Below, in pieces: positions 28,293-36,256 of a DNA stretch of 36,256 nt (position 1 is its first letter; every line of letters begins with the position of its first letter). The position numbers and the translations under genes were made by a program. The stretch covers positions 1-36,256 of the IMG/VR virus record IMGVR_UViG_3300035670_000701. One strand, 5' to 3'. Below the pieces are notes generated by a model, which was not told where the DNA came from, did not search any database, and was given only the letters and a program-made list of their open reading frames with translations. This DNA comes from a virus.

Positions 28293-30410
28293 TTACGAAT
28301 CAGTATGCTTGAACTTAACTCTAAGTGAATTAACACTAGGGGCAACAAGGGGGTTCTCCCCCCTGAATAAATCTACCCTGTATCTAACCGCAGTAATTGC
28401 GTCATTTACGTTTTCGTAATATCTTATTAATGAATCATTTTGTATTCTTTTTGTAGATATTATTTGCTTTTGCCCATATAAATCCTGTATCGTAAATGCA
28501 TACAGTGACTCAAATGGTCTTCTTCTAAACTCTACTGGATCTAAATACGTAAAATAATCCAAATAAACATTACCATACTCTAACAAGCTTACTCCTGACA
28601 TTATACTGACATTCTCAGTGAAGTTAGTAAAATTATCATAACCTATCTGTATGTTATTAACACCCTTGATAAAGTTCCACTCTATAGATCCCGATATATT
28701 TCCTGAAGGAAGATCGCATATTAAATTACCATTCAAGTATACTGATAGATTAAAGTCCAAAGAAGACTTAACTACAGTATGTATCGCACTTACATCCTGT
28801 TCACATATTATCTTACAAGACATAAACCCAGATCCACTAGGTCTAATTGAATTCATAACAACCGATTGATTCTTTAATACATCAGCACTAATAAGTCCGT
28901 CAGATACCTGCTGAAGCCAGTAGCTAACAGACTTATATAAATTTGCTGGACTACTTGAATACTGGAAGTACGAACGAACGCCACCTATTCCACTAAGAAT
29001 AAAAGGACTAACAATATCTAATCCAGAAGGAACACCCTTAAATCTATACGCAACTTTTTCACTAGCATATGGGACTGGTATTGGGTTTCTTACATTTAGA
29101 TTTTCTGATTGATTATCTACAATAATTTCAGTGAAAGGAGAATTATTTGAGTTAAAATAAACTGTTCTTAAATTAGATGATAGAAATGAAACATTTTTTG
29201 ATGATATTCCAGAATATAAACCACCTGGCTCTATTGGGTACCAGTTAAAATCTGACACTGATTGAGCCCCCTCAACATCAGGAGCTACATAGTATCTAAT
29301 TAAACTATCTCCAGGAGCACTTTGATCAACGTCTATGGCAACAGTGCTTATCTCAAGATTTGAATTATCTATCGTCGGAAGAGAAAGGGGAGCAGAAATT
29401 AGTACACCTTTTTTATCATGATAGTCAGCTCCAATTAATAATTCAGATATGCCAAATCTATACTTATAAGGAAGAGCAGAGCTGCTTATGATTTCATCAT
29501 GTTCATATTTATATATGGTCAAGGTAATTTTACTATACCTTTGGTTAGGTACTATAAAAGAAAATCTATCATAATCACCTTTAGAATTTTTTATTACTTC
29601 TACAGGACCCTGACTTGGATCTGATGGAATCATGACTATTCCTGCACTACAGGGCGACACTGAGAGCATCCTTAGATTAACTTTAGATATTGAGAAAGAG
29701 GAAGCTACAGGAATGTCCAAAACAACAGCTGCCACAGACGGTGCAGCGCACTCTATTTCGGTGGACCAATAGGTATCAGTTAAGCCATCGAAAACCATCT
29801 CAAAGTCCGGCATATTAGACGATTCTGAAACTACAGCTCCATTTACTATTTTACTCATTGAAACACTAGATGATGTTATCTGATCAGCGGCGATTGCTGA
29901 AGATAAATCTGATGTTATAACGGGTACTGAGCATTGGCCGTTTATTATATCTACGTAAGCTGTAGAAATGTCTAAATCTATTTTATCTATAGTTGAGAAA
30001 GTTTCTAGGAACGAATAAAAATATCCATCTGAATTTTCATTTGAAAAAATAAGCTGATCTACAGCTGCTTCCAACTCTTTTCTTTTTGCCCTAAGATTGT
30101 CCAATTTATTATTAAGGGCCGTAACTACTGAAAGTATTTGATTATTATTTTCCCATACTAAATCATATAATACCTCTAAATTTAGAAGAGTATTAGACAT
30201 TAATTGATTTAATACATCTACATCAATAATATTTTCTTGGTCCAACTCAGAAAAAGCTACCCTAGCTGGAGACCCTAAGGGGTTCTGTGAAAAGTACGCA
30301 GCGAATAACCTCCTGACATCCTGATCATTAGGTTGCACACCTTCAGCGTATAGAGATCTATAAATGTTGTTTAGAAATTTTCTCTTTTGGATACTGGGTA
30401 CGTCTATCAT
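28293..30410 (-). CDS. Tail/baseplate-type structural protein with discoidin-like domain, 705 aa
   Basis: A helical N-terminus (1-130, with LRAKRKELEAAVDQLIF) leads to a discoidin/F5-8-type-C-like domain around 195-330. Marks of that fold are MVFDGLTDTYWS (205-216), SKVNLRMLS, and SKITLTIYKYEH (293-304), followed by YRFGISELLIG (317-327). Later segments are beta-rich. The C-terminus (DLFRGENPLVAPSVNSLRVKFKH) matches the terminal pattern of the neighbouring tail proteins. Such domains often bind sugars, so it may contact the host surface. It overlaps the 744-aa gene by four bases (ATGA), consistent with co-assembly. Confidence 0.78.
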   Translation of the reverse strand: MIDVPSIQKRKFLNNIYRSLYAEGVQPNDQDVRRLFAAYFSQNPLGSPARVAFSELDQENIIDVDVLNQLMSNTLLNLEVLYDLVWENNNQILSVVTALNNKLDNLRAKRKELEAAVDQLIFSNENSDGYFYSFLETFSTIDKIDLDISTAYVDIINGQCSVPVITSDLSSAIAADQITSSSVSMSKIVNGAVVSESSNMPDFEMVFDGLTDTYWSTEIECAAPSVAAVVLDIPVASSFSISKVNLRMLSVSPCSAGIVMIPSDPSQGPVEVIKNSKGDYDRFSFIVPNQRYSKITLTIYKYEHDEIISSSALPYKYRFGISELLIGADYHDKKGVLISAPLSLPTIDNSNLEISTVAIDVDQSAPGDSLIRYYVAPDVEGAQSVSDFNWYPIEPGGLYSGISSKNVSFLSSNLRTVYFNSNNSPFTEIIVDNQSENLNVRNPIPVPYASEKVAYRFKGVPSGLDIVSPFILSGIGGVRSYFQYSSSPANLYKSVSYWLQQVSDGLISADVLKNQSVVMNSIRPSGSGFMSCKIICEQDVSAIHTVVKSSLDFNLSVYLNGNLICDLPSGNISGSIEWNFIKGVNNIQIGYDNFTNFTENVSIMSGVSLLEYGNVYLDYFTYLDPVEFRRRPFESLYAFTIQDLYGQKQIISTKRIQNDSLIRYYENVNDAITAVRYRVDLFRGENPLVAPSVNSLRVKFKHTDS

Positions 30411-32641
30411 CTTTTAACCTTTGCTATTAATTCGTAGGATCTTACTTCAGGAGTTAGATTAGAACCCCTGGATCTAATAGCCTGAATCATAACTCTTATA
30501 TTATTAACGCTTTCCGGAATATCTGGATAGTTCAAGTATAATACACCAGGTAATTCAAAATCTTTTGGTACGTTATTATTGAAAGATATAACTTCAGGAA
30601 TGCCCTGATTATCTAATTGTATAGGACTGATTCTTATCCAAGATTCCCCATTGTTAACTGATATGTAGTAAAACAAATTCGTATTAGATGAGAATGTATT
30701 ATCTATATTACTATCTACCGATAGCATAATTGAATCTACTGGAAAATTAAAGACATAAGGTGTAGATATAATTTCAAACTGAGAACTATATTTTTCATGA
30801 TATACAGATATATCTCTTAATCCTATAGCGTATCTCTTTGCTGAATAAATTTCTTTCTCAGTCCTAATCGGAACAGTAAAGTATCTATCGGAGTCATTAA
30901 ATGTTCTTTCAAAGAACCTAATTTCTATATCTTCCAGATCCAAAATAAACTCAGCGCCAAAACCACCAAGTGACTCCGCGCTTAAAATATACCTACCTTG
31001 TTCATCGGTTTGATTATTAGAATTCTCTATCCATTCGATAAATCTATCCTTATCATTTTGGCCATCTTCTTGACTGTCAAAATATCTAACTGATACACCT
31101 TCAAAATTGGGTCCAAGTTTTAGCTCAGAAGATATAGAAGGAGAGTCGTCAACCCAGTTTGTAAAGTAATAATCCTTTACTATACCAGCCCTTTCCATTG
31201 GTAAGACTATTACGTATTTTGAATAAGTAGCTGGCACCTTTCTGAGTATTACACTGACATTCTTTCTGGCGTCTGGTTGTAATTTGTAAACATTTGGATT
31301 AGAGTATGGAGGAAGTATCGATGTGTAGTCAAATCTAACTTCTTCATAAGTTTCAGAACTTAAAGCTTCTGGATTAAATCTTGACAATCCATAGAATGGA
31401 CTATTATCAGGATTATCCCCATCTAAATAATCCGGCACCCAGTAAAGGTGCTGAATGTCTACATCTTTAGGACTACTTTGAGTAAATCTTATTTTTATTT
31501 TAGACAAATTTCTTTCGCTAAATCTAATAGTAGCATCATTATAAAAGTATGAATTTAAAAAATCTATATTAACCGGTGCTATTGAAGATCCAATAAAAAC
31601 AGGGTTTTTCAAAACTTCTTCAGAAGATCCATCTTGAGAAAAAACTAGGATAGAAGATACCTCAACAAAATCCATAGAAGCAAAAAAGGGAGATATGTTA
31701 ATTGCATTAGCTATTGGTGAATTCCTGGACTCTAAAGTTACTTCAACTTCAAATGGTGAAGACTGTTCGTAATTAGACCAATTGACCAAAGACCCCCCAG
31801 GTATTGAAGGTATAGAGCGATCATCTGTCACATAGCAAAACTCTTTTTCATTCCTAAACTGAGCGACGTCGGATAAAAGCTGACCGTCAGTACCCCTTGC
31901 AGAAGACTTGTCTACACTTAAAGCCTCGCATTCAAAGGATGTTAAAGGATTAGAATCTATTATGTTAGTGACAATATTTAAATTTGGGCTATCTTCAAAA
32001 ACGTACTTATAATTTGTATCCACATCTTGAGATGAACCTATTCTTACTTGGTGATTATTACCGTTCTTAGAATTATATAATGGATCAACTACATTAACTG
32101 ATGTTACTATCCAATCTTTCGATTGCTCTACCGAAAATGAAGCTGAACCATTCCGTATTAAAGGATTCATTCCCTTTTTAATTAAAGATATATCTACTTT
32201 ATCTGCATTTTCGAAAGAATCGCCCAAGTAGACTAAGTCGTCAGAAGGACTTCTATTGTACATTTTTAATATTTTAGCTTTAGAAGCTATTCTATCTAAA
32301 TATTTTTTTTCTTTATCAACATTAGTCTTCATCATGTTAAAAACATTTATTGTCTTAGCAGACAAGTAGTCTACATCAACGGTAATTGCATTGATGTCAC
32401 CAGATAAAGACTGGGTAAATCTGTTCATTTTCTCAGAAAAAGGAGGCTCACCTTTTATGTATGGATCTAAATATGTTAAAGGTCTAGATATTTTTTCGTA
32501 AAGATTTTTCATAACTTCTGAATACTCTTGCAGTCTTTCATTGTCATCCCTGAAAAGACCGTTGATATCTTTCTGGTAGAATTCAGAAAGTTTCATAAAT
32601 ATTTGACTTAAAACTAAAGTATTTGAAGAAGCTTGAGCCAT
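30407..32641 (-). CDS. Tail/baseplate-type structural protein, 744 aa
   Basis: A long helical N-terminal part (1-130; LQEYSEVMKNLYEKISRP, TNVDKEKKYLDRIASKAKIL) precedes several beta domains. A discoidin-like segment (NIIDSNPLTSFECEA, 226-240) is followed by SKIKIRFTQSS (380-390), IEIRFFERTFN (572-582) and YAIGLRDISVY (604-614), matching motifs in neighbours. The C-terminus (NNIRVMIQAIRSRGSNLTPEVRSYELIAKVK) again fits the shared end pattern. No enzyme motif is visible, so it is probably a structural unit of the baseplate or distal tail. Overlap with the next gene is ATGA. Confidence 0.78.
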   Translation of the reverse strand: MAQASSNTLVLSQIFMKLSEFYQKDINGLFRDDNERLQEYSEVMKNLYEKISRPLTYLDPYIKGEPPFSEKMNRFTQSLSGDINAITVDVDYLSAKTINVFNMMKTNVDKEKKYLDRIASKAKILKMYNRSPSDDLVYLGDSFENADKVDISLIKKGMNPLIRNGSASFSVEQSKDWIVTSVNVVDPLYNSKNGNNHQVRIGSSQDVDTNYKYVFEDSPNLNIVTNIIDSNPLTSFECEALSVDKSSARGTDGQLLSDVAQFRNEKEFCYVTDDRSIPSIPGGSLVNWSNYEQSSPFEVEVTLESRNSPIANAINISPFFASMDFVEVSSILVFSQDGSSEEVLKNPVFIGSSIAPVNIDFLNSYFYNDATIRFSERNLSKIKIRFTQSSPKDVDIQHLYWVPDYLDGDNPDNSPFYGLSRFNPEALSSETYEEVRFDYTSILPPYSNPNVYKLQPDARKNVSVILRKVPATYSKYVIVLPMERAGIVKDYYFTNWVDDSPSISSELKLGPNFEGVSVRYFDSQEDGQNDKDRFIEWIENSNNQTDEQGRYILSAESLGGFGAEFILDLEDIEIRFFERTFNDSDRYFTVPIRTEKEIYSAKRYAIGLRDISVYHEKYSSQFEIISTPYVFNFPVDSIMLSVDSNIDNTFSSNTNLFYYISVNNGESWIRISPIQLDNQGIPEVISFNNNVPKDFELPGVLYLNYPDIPESVNNIRVMIQAIRSRGSNLTPEVRSYELIAKVKR

Positions 32642-32643
32642 TT

Positions 32644-35262
32644 TTAAATCTCTATTCTTGATAAGAAGTTTAATTTGTCATAATAAGGATCATAATTCAC
32701 AGTTTTTATTTTAGCTATTAATGTATCAATCTTATCAGATATATTAATATTTGGTACGTTTTTCCTAATAATAACTCTTATTCTAACAGAATCTGGTATA
32801 TAACTATATTCTACAAAGAAAGTTGAATCTATTGACCTATCAAAAACTAAATTATTACCATTAACATAAAAAAGTGGTATCGAAGATTGATAAAACTGAA
32901 CAGGCTTAGATGAATTAGTATAGTTAGTTAGATTAATTGCATATTGTCCATTATCTAGTCTAACTTTTACTGGTGAATAACCTGACCCAGAACCTATAAA
33001 TATAGTACCAAGCTCGGAGTTATATGTACTACTCCTCTTATATGTTTCATTAACAAAAGGTATGTAATCTAGTTTTACAGAATTACCTTGTCCAGTTCTA
33101 GTGAATCTTTGACCTGACCCAAAACTACTAGAATATATTTTAACAGAGTCTTTGTACATATTGGTCTTGACGAAGTCAATTTCATATGGATTATAACTAG
33201 AAAGATTAAGATCGTAACCAATAGTGAATATAGATGACTGACTGTACAATGAGTTGTCAATAAGCCTTAAGGTACTATTTACTTCATTGAAAGAGTATGA
33301 AGATGGATCGCACAAAACTCCATCCTTGTACAAAGATATACTTGAACCTATTGCCCTAAATCTAGTTTTATACCTAAACTCTGAAACATCAAAGACTACA
33401 AATTCAGCTTCAACTGAACCATAATTAAAAGGAAGAATGGGAATCCAGTCGCTTTCTTGAACAGGATTCTCTGAATTACTTACAGAAACTTCGTATGAGG
33501 AAATACTTGGTATATCAAGACCTTCGAAATCATAAGTAGAATGACCATATACTGAATCGAGTTTTATCTTCATAGCTAATGGCTGACCATTTGTCTGTAT
33601 CTTTTTTGTCGTGAAGCAGGCTTTATTTACTGAACCTGAATCATTAATTGTATTTAAAAACTCTATAGATTTCATAGAGAATACATATTCATAGAAATCT
33701 GATCTTTCTTCTGAGTATAAAGAATCCAATGTTTCTCTTCTTGAATCAAAAGAGATAACTGGAGAAAAAGACTGCCTTCTATAGTCGTTTACTATTCCAT
33801 TAGAAAGTTTAACAGTTCCAGATACACCAGAAATAGAAAGTGAACCCCTTGATGAGTCTTCTAGACCAGTATGAACAAGGGGCTGCATAAAGGAATTATT
33901 TCGATCCATAGAATATGAAATTGAATTTACTATCCTTTGGAACTGCTTACTAAGTTCTAAATTAGAGACCTCAGATATATCATAATTTTCAATCATCATT
34001 ATTTGATTTTTTATAGAATCTGCTAACTTATCTACTTTTATTGGAAAAGAGTTAGAGTAATATTCTTTGTTTTGATTTTTGTTTTTAATAAATCCAGATA
34101 TAGTGTTTCTCTTAGTGAAGTAAAAAAGAGCCATGTCCTGATTTAAACTAAATTCTGTTCTTCTATCATATGATTTTATGTTAATGAATTTTTGAATTAT
34201 TTTTGAACCTATTTCAGAATTTATAGGAACAATTTTATTTCTTGCATAAGATCTTTGAGAAAAAATAAATACTAACTTATAAACTTGAACCTGATCAAAA
34301 GAAACTTCATGAGTTCCCTTTAGTAGTATTGGTGAATTTAAAAGAAGTTTGTAGTCCGCTTGATTTGCAGATGACTCTTGATTATTGGAATCTGCATTAA
34401 ACGCAACTATTTGAATCAATGAAAGTCCGTTAGATATATTTGGATTGAATCTTATTGTATCTAACTGAACTGGAGAATTGAATATAACCTCTGCAACTAC
34501 CTCGGCACCTTTTTGAGGTATCCGCCCATCCCTAATGTAGCTAGAATATTTACTGAGAAAAGAAGAAAGTATAACAGGTGACTTTACTGTCACATTCCAA
34601 GAATTTTGTATATCTTGATTAAATAAATTTGAAAACTCTGATTCAGAAGTTATGTATGAGGAAAAATTATTTTCGACACTAATAGAATCAATTCTATCAA
34701 GAACGCTTATATTAGTATAATTTTTACCAACCTTAAACAGTCCAGTAACTGAATCAATAAATCCATTTGCCCCTATTGGAAACGGAATCCCATCCCTATC
34801 TGGTATCCTAAAACTAACCCCATCAGATCTATAGTCTCCTTCTAAATTATCAAATTTCTCTATATAACTGGAATTATAAAAATCGTCTTTACCAGATAGA
34901 AATTCGTAATTATCTATAAAAAGTTTTAAATCACTTAAATCTTTTTCCAGTTTATTTATTTCTGATGAAAATACTTCAATCATAGACCCAAGTGCTGTAG
35001 CTACACCATTTGCAGTAGCAAAAAGAAGTTTTATTCTTGACGAAGAATCTCTAAACATATCTGTCAATATCTGCCTAGTAAGGGTTGACCCTGGAGCTAT
35101 TCTAGCTGCAGCAAAGTCTATCGGTGCTCTGAAATTTGATAACTGCTCTATTATCTGAGAAACGTCATATTTACTTACTTTCATTTGCCTTATAAGACTA
35201 GAAACAGTAGAGTTGGTTCCAGTAGATAGTGTTCCGAAATTTGTAGGAAGTAGACTCAACAT
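32644..35262 (-). CDS. Large tail/baseplate-type structural protein, 872 aa
   Basis: The longest tail-region protein in the window. N-terminal helices (1-120; KLEKDLSDLKLFIDNYEFL) precede beta domains with LDTIRFNPNISNGLSLIQIVAF, VYKLVFIFSQRSY (327-339) and YEYVFSMKSIEF (524-535), parallel to motifs of its neighbours, and a C-terminus ending RVIIRKNVPNINISDKIDTLIAKIK. Serine-, asparagine- and tyrosine-rich sequence is typical of phage fibres and baseplate wedges. There is no catalytic motif, such as a peptidoglycan hydrolase, to suggest an enzyme. It ends two bases before the next gene, and is probably among the first-assembled large components. Confidence 0.76.
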   Translation of the reverse strand: MLSLLPTNFGTLSTGTNSTVSSLIRQMKVSKYDVSQIIEQLSNFRAPIDFAAARIAPGSTLTRQILTDMFRDSSSRIKLLFATANGVATALGSMIEVFSSEINKLEKDLSDLKLFIDNYEFLSGKDDFYNSSYIEKFDNLEGDYRSDGVSFRIPDRDGIPFPIGANGFIDSVTGLFKVGKNYTNISVLDRIDSISVENNFSSYITSESEFSNLFNQDIQNSWNVTVKSPVILSSFLSKYSSYIRDGRIPQKGAEVVAEVIFNSPVQLDTIRFNPNISNGLSLIQIVAFNADSNNQESSANQADYKLLLNSPILLKGTHEVSFDQVQVYKLVFIFSQRSYARNKIVPINSEIGSKIIQKFINIKSYDRRTEFSLNQDMALFYFTKRNTISGFIKNKNQNKEYYSNSFPIKVDKLADSIKNQIMMIENYDISEVSNLELSKQFQRIVNSISYSMDRNNSFMQPLVHTGLEDSSRGSLSISGVSGTVKLSNGIVNDYRRQSFSPVISFDSRRETLDSLYSEERSDFYEYVFSMKSIEFLNTINDSGSVNKACFTTKKIQTNGQPLAMKIKLDSVYGHSTYDFEGLDIPSISSYEVSVSNSENPVQESDWIPILPFNYGSVEAEFVVFDVSEFRYKTRFRAIGSSISLYKDGVLCDPSSYSFNEVNSTLRLIDNSLYSQSSIFTIGYDLNLSSYNPYEIDFVKTNMYKDSVKIYSSSFGSGQRFTRTGQGNSVKLDYIPFVNETYKRSSTYNSELGTIFIGSGSGYSPVKVRLDNGQYAINLTNYTNSSKPVQFYQSSIPLFYVNGNNLVFDRSIDSTFFVEYSYIPDSVRIRVIIRKNVPNINISDKIDTLIAKIKTVNYDPYYDKLNFLSRIEI

Positions 35263-35264
35263 AA

Positions 35265-36256
35265 TTAACCCCAGGGATTTCCTTCCATGTCTTGAAGATC
35301 GTAAACGACTCCAGCTGTTAGATTGTTAGATATAATTCTGTAGATTTCATAATTCCTAGTAAAGTTATTTTTTACTTCTTGAGGAATTCTAATTATGACA
35401 TAGCCACCATTTGGATATGCATGACCGGATGGTGGCTGAACGTCCCAAGCGGAATCTAAACCATCGACATCAGCAAAAATGTTATTATTCAAATATCCGT
35501 CCACCAATCCACCACCCCTAGATCTAGTATCTTCTATCTGTGCTGGTGTGCTATTGGGATTTCTTAATGTATAAATAATAGCTATTTTTAGGGCAAATGG
35601 ATTATACAAGTGAGATGCCTTATCAAATATTCTAGAATCATATGTAAACTTTACACTTGACGTATATTCATATTCTTCCAATAAAGAATAAGTATTATTA
35701 TCGGTAGAATTAGATGCTTTCCAAATCTGTGTCGGCATTATGTAGATATACAACGGGTCTATAAAAGAAACTGTATCACTATTCAATACTGGATTCAGTG
35801 GTATCTGAACACCATCAACTTGCCTAAAGTAGATCTGCTTATCCTTAGTGGTATAATCAACTTTAACCAACCTAGGATCAGATGGAATAACTCTACTTTT
35901 AAAGTCTATTACTCCAGTATTAGAGTTGAAATCTCTCACCCTATCATAGGGCACTTCTTGCCAATCTGAATCAATATTCTCCTTAACATAAACTCTAAAG
36001 ACTGGTTTAAATCCACCAATTGGTGAATCTACATTAGTAGTAGGGTGATTCCATACCAAAAGAGGAGATCTTCTTAGCTGAATCTTTTTCCGATTTATTA
36101 TTATCGGATTTTCATCATAAATATCATAGTATCCATACCCATAAATATCTGACCATGTAGTATCTATATCTTCTGATACATCATAATTACAGTACAGAAC
36201 CTGTCCCACATATTGGTTTTTCCAGTCAGAAAAGTTTATAGAATCTGGTATTGTTA
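35265..36256 (-). CDS. Tail/baseplate-type protein, N-terminus beyond the window (partial)
   Basis: The reading frame is open through the window edge: upstream of a GTG at 36209 it continues as SINFSDWKNQYVGQVLYCNYD with no stop, and that GTG has no ribosome binding site. At least 330 residues are visible, and the true start is most likely outside. The protein is beta-rich, with several tight turns (VDSPIGGFKPVFRVYVKE, VPYDRVRDFNSNTGVIDF, RLVKVDYTTKDKQIYFRQVDGV) and a glycine-rich segment (RSRGGGLVDGYL). It probably belongs to the tail/baseplate block. The C-terminus, ending QDMEGNPWG, lies next to the 872-aa gene. Confidence 0.72.
   Translation of the reverse strand, partial: TIPDSINFSDWKNQYVGQVLYCNYDVSEDIDTTWSDIYGYGYYDIYDENPIIINRKKIQLRRSPLLVWNHPTTNVDSPIGGFKPVFRVYVKENIDSDWQEVPYDRVRDFNSNTGVIDFKSRVIPSDPRLVKVDYTTKDKQIYFRQVDGVQIPLNPVLNSDTVSFIDPLYIYIMPTQIWKASNSTDNNTYSLLEEYEYTSSVKFTYDSRIFDKASHLYNPFALKIAIIYTLRNPNSTPAQIEDTRSRGGGLVDGYLNNNIFADVDGLDSAWDVQPPSGHAYPNGGYVIIRIPQEVKNNFTRNYEIYRIISNNLTAGVVYDLQDMEGNPWG

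Noticed and set aside
35265-36209. Complete 314-aa protein starting at GTG 36209
   Set aside because: The frame remains open to the window edge and the GTG has no ribosome binding site, so it is an artefact of the start choice; the gene is partial.
1-36256. tRNA genes, rRNA, insertion sequences, attachment sites
   Set aside because: No cloverleaf with CCA-like ends, no transposase and no long direct or inverted terminal repeats were seen by eye; a tRNA scan would settle the first.

Overview
The window is a gene-dense, A+T-rich stretch of a large tailed bacteriophage genome. All genes but one lie on the minus strand, so it is best read from position 36256 down to 1. Genes are packed with ATGA, GTGA or TAATG overlaps, most have clear GGAGG-type ribosome binding sites, and no intergenic stretch exceeds 300 bases. 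No ribosomal protein, rRNA, tRNA or host housekeeping cluster is present. The host cannot be read directly. ThyX, a B12-dependent class II ribonucleotide reductase, a DnaE-type polymerase beside an archaeo-eukaryotic-type primase and Cas4-like nucleases, and a holin-like protein ending in an LNPGDGAFG-type motif together resemble large actinobacterial myophages. That is inference from memory of those families. The base composition suggests an A+T-rich, perhaps aquatic, host.

Layout in transcription order. (1) 36256-26585: six tail or baseplate-type genes, including proteins of 872, 744, 705 and 419 aa that share a recurring beta-rich motif; the first gene runs off the window edge. (2) 26511-25420: a Gly/Tyr-rich probable virion protein, a two-helix membrane protein and a holin-like protein. 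(3) 25366-20903: an extended -10 promoter and hairpin leader, then a nucleotide-synthesis module with class II ribonucleotide reductase (NrdJ type), ThyX and dCMP deaminase, plus unknown proteins and a 53-aa two-helix membrane protein. (4) 20903-16568: small acidic ORFs, two GT2 glycosyltransferases, a possible third transferase, a 2OG-Fe(II) oxygenase, a staphylococcal-nuclease-like protein and a nucleoside 2-deoxyribosyltransferase-like protein. (5) 16596-8139: the replication module, with an HTH/DUF559-like endonuclease, DnaB-like helicase, a Cas4-like protein with a degraded nuclease site, an HD phosphohydrolase, a primase, and a DnaE polymerase with intact-looking PHP residues. (6) 8149-6584: small ORFs and an intact Cas4-like exonuclease.

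(7) 6585-6243 is the only change of strand. A lone plus-strand 68-aa gene ends at a perfect 17-bp inverted-repeat terminator, and faces a minus-strand operon from what look like overlapping divergent promoters. (8) 6242-2818: a PD-(D/E)XK endonuclease, a sigma-70-like factor, two unknowns, RNase HI and a deoxynucleoside monophosphate kinase that may be made from a leaderless mRNA. (9) 2825-1: an AT-hook/histone-H1-like protein, four very small Lys/Arg-rich proteins, a small membrane protein, a second 2OG-Fe(II) oxygenase, and the start of a secreted protein that leaves the window.

Together the genes describe a phage that makes its own dNTPs from host ribonucleotides, supplies its own replicase, primase and helicase, probably redirects transcription with its own sigma factor, and carries a sugar-transfer and hydroxylation island that could modify virion, cell surface or DNA.
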